Assembly (NCBI RefSeq): GCF_001552355.1
Contig: NZ_BCRA01000054.1
Location: 1 to 40,448, forward strand
Length of the DNA: 40,448 nucleotides
Source: Microbacterium resistens NBRC 103078
GTDB taxonomy: Bacteria > Actinomycetota > Actinomycetes > Actinomycetales > Microbacteriaceae
Reading direction: 5' to 3'
Part shown: positions 39,711 to 40,448 of the stretch, piece after piece
How positions within the stretch are numbered: position 1 is the first letter of the stretch
How the letters are laid out: every line of letters begins with the position of its first letter
Notes under the pieces: generated by a model
What the model was told of the DNA's origin: nothing
Databases searched by the model: none
What the model saw: the letters and a program-made list of their open reading frames with translations, nothing else
Program-made: the position numbers and the translations under genes

Positions 39711-40448
39711 GCGCCGTCGCCCGGATCGCCGTCCCCGGAGGGGTCGTGCTCGTCGGAGCGGGTCCCGGCGACGCGGGGCTGCTCACGCGGGCCGGGCTGC
39801 GCGCCCTCCAGGAGGCGGACGTCATCGTCGCCGACCGGCTCGGCGCCCGCGCCGTGCTCGACCAACTGGCCGCCGAGGGCGTGGAGATCACGGCGGAGGT
39901 CCTCGACGTCGGGAAGCTCCCGGGCCACCACCGCGTGCCGCAGGAGGAGATCAACGCGCTGCTCGTGCGCCTCGCCGGTGAGGGCCGGGCCGTGGTGCGG
40001 CTGAAGGGCGGCGATCCGTTCGTTCTGGGCCGCGGGCGCGAGGAGCAGCTGCACCTGGAGGAGGAGGGCGTTCCCGTGCGCATGGTGCCCGGGGTGACGA
40101 GCGCCGTCTCGGTGCCCGCGGTGGCGGGGGTCCCGCTGACCCACCGGGGCGTGGCCACCTCCTTCACCGTCGCCAGCGGTCACGATCCGATCGCCGCTCT
40201 CCCCGGCGGTCGCGACCACACGATCGTGCTGCTCATGGGCATCGGCACCCTCGCCCACGCGGCGGCGGTGCTCGCCCGCGGCGTCCGCGGCGGCACCTGC
40301 CCGATCGCGATCGTCGAGGACGGGTACGGACCGGGCGAGCGTGTGACCATCGGCACCCTGGACTCGATCGTGGAGCTCGCCGCCGCCCGTCGCGTCCGCA
40401 GCCCCGCCGTCGTCGTGATCGGCGACGTGGTGCGCCTGAGCCCCGAGG
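39707..40448 (+). CDS. cobA: Uroporphyrinogen-III C-methyltransferase, cut by window edge
   Basis: SAM-dependent enzyme that makes precorrin-2, the precursor of siroheme. About 247 codons are visible without a stop. Family motifs are GAGPGDAGLLT (17-27), VRLKGGDPFVLGRG (97-110), PGVTSA (128-133) and LTHRG (144-148). The visible end, VVVIGDVVRL, is near the normal C-terminus of a stand-alone enzyme. The GTG start overlaps the permease stop (GTGA). Whether a dehydrogenase or chelatase domain follows outside the window is not known. Confidence 0.9.
   Translation, partial: MSAVARIAVPGGVVLVGAGPGDAGLLTRAGLRALQEADVIVADRLGARAVLDQLAAEGVEITAEVLDVGKLPGHHRVPQEEINALLVRLAGEGRAVVRLKGGDPFVLGRGREEQLHLEEEGVPVRMVPGVTSAVSVPAVAGVPLTHRGVATSFTVASGHDPIAALPGGRDHTIVLLMGIGTLAHAAAVLARGVRGGTCPIAIVEDGYGPGERVTIGTLDSIVELAAARRVRSPAVVVIGDVVRLSPE

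Overview
The window is high-GC DNA from an actinobacterium, most likely of the Microbacteriaceae (Microbacterium-like). The reasons are the dnaK-grpE-dnaJ-hspR operon with a HAIR element, many GTG starts and ATGA/GTGA gene overlaps, several apparently leaderless promoters (TANNNT 6-8 nt before ATG), actinobacterial-type sulfite and APS reductases, and a dispersed palindromic repeat family. No tRNA, rRNA, insertion sequence or CRISPR array was seen.

Left part (1-8.6 kb): a LacI regulator translationally coupled to a ribokinase cut by the window edge, driven by a promoter with a perfect 32-bp double operator; a Tat/lipoprotein flavin amine oxidase whose domain order is circularly permuted; and a sugar kinase plus fucose/arabinose-type isomerase operon flanked by two small paralogous membrane coiled-coil proteins.

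Middle part (7.6-23.2 kb): two minus-strand carbohydrate operons. The first runs FadR-type regulator, sugar-binding lipoprotein, two permeases, enolase-superfamily dehydratase, short-chain dehydrogenase, DapA-type aldolase/lyase, LacI regulator; it looks like uptake and non-phosphorylative breakdown of an acid sugar. The same 16-bp operator lies before this transporter and before the kinase/isomerase operon, and a variant lies at the LacI gene itself, so one LacI probably controls all three. After a DoxX protein and a DeoR regulator comes the second operon: binding lipoprotein, two permeases, FGGY kinase, class II (FucA-like) aldolase and class II bisphosphate-type aldolase.

23.2-24.1 kb carries no intact gene but holds direct repeats, small gene relics and a 17-bp tandem repeat. 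24.1-28.3 kb is the heat-shock operon under a sigma70-type promoter whose -10 box overlaps HAIR. Then follow a VapC toxin with a 5'-truncated antitoxin, a DUF3817 membrane protein, and a RIO1 kinase preceded by an in-frame 14-codon upstream ORF.

Right part (30.7-40.4 kb): assimilatory sulfur genes on the plus strand: sirohydrochlorin chelatase, sulfite reductase, APS reductase, cysD, cysN, a sulfonate/nitrate-type ABC transporter and a uroporphyrinogen-III methyltransferase cut by the right edge. Together they provide sulfate activation, two-step reduction to sulfide, siroheme synthesis for the reductase, and uptake of a sulfur compound. Copies of the palindromic repeat family sit between these genes, and some lie in frame inside the 5' end of cysD.
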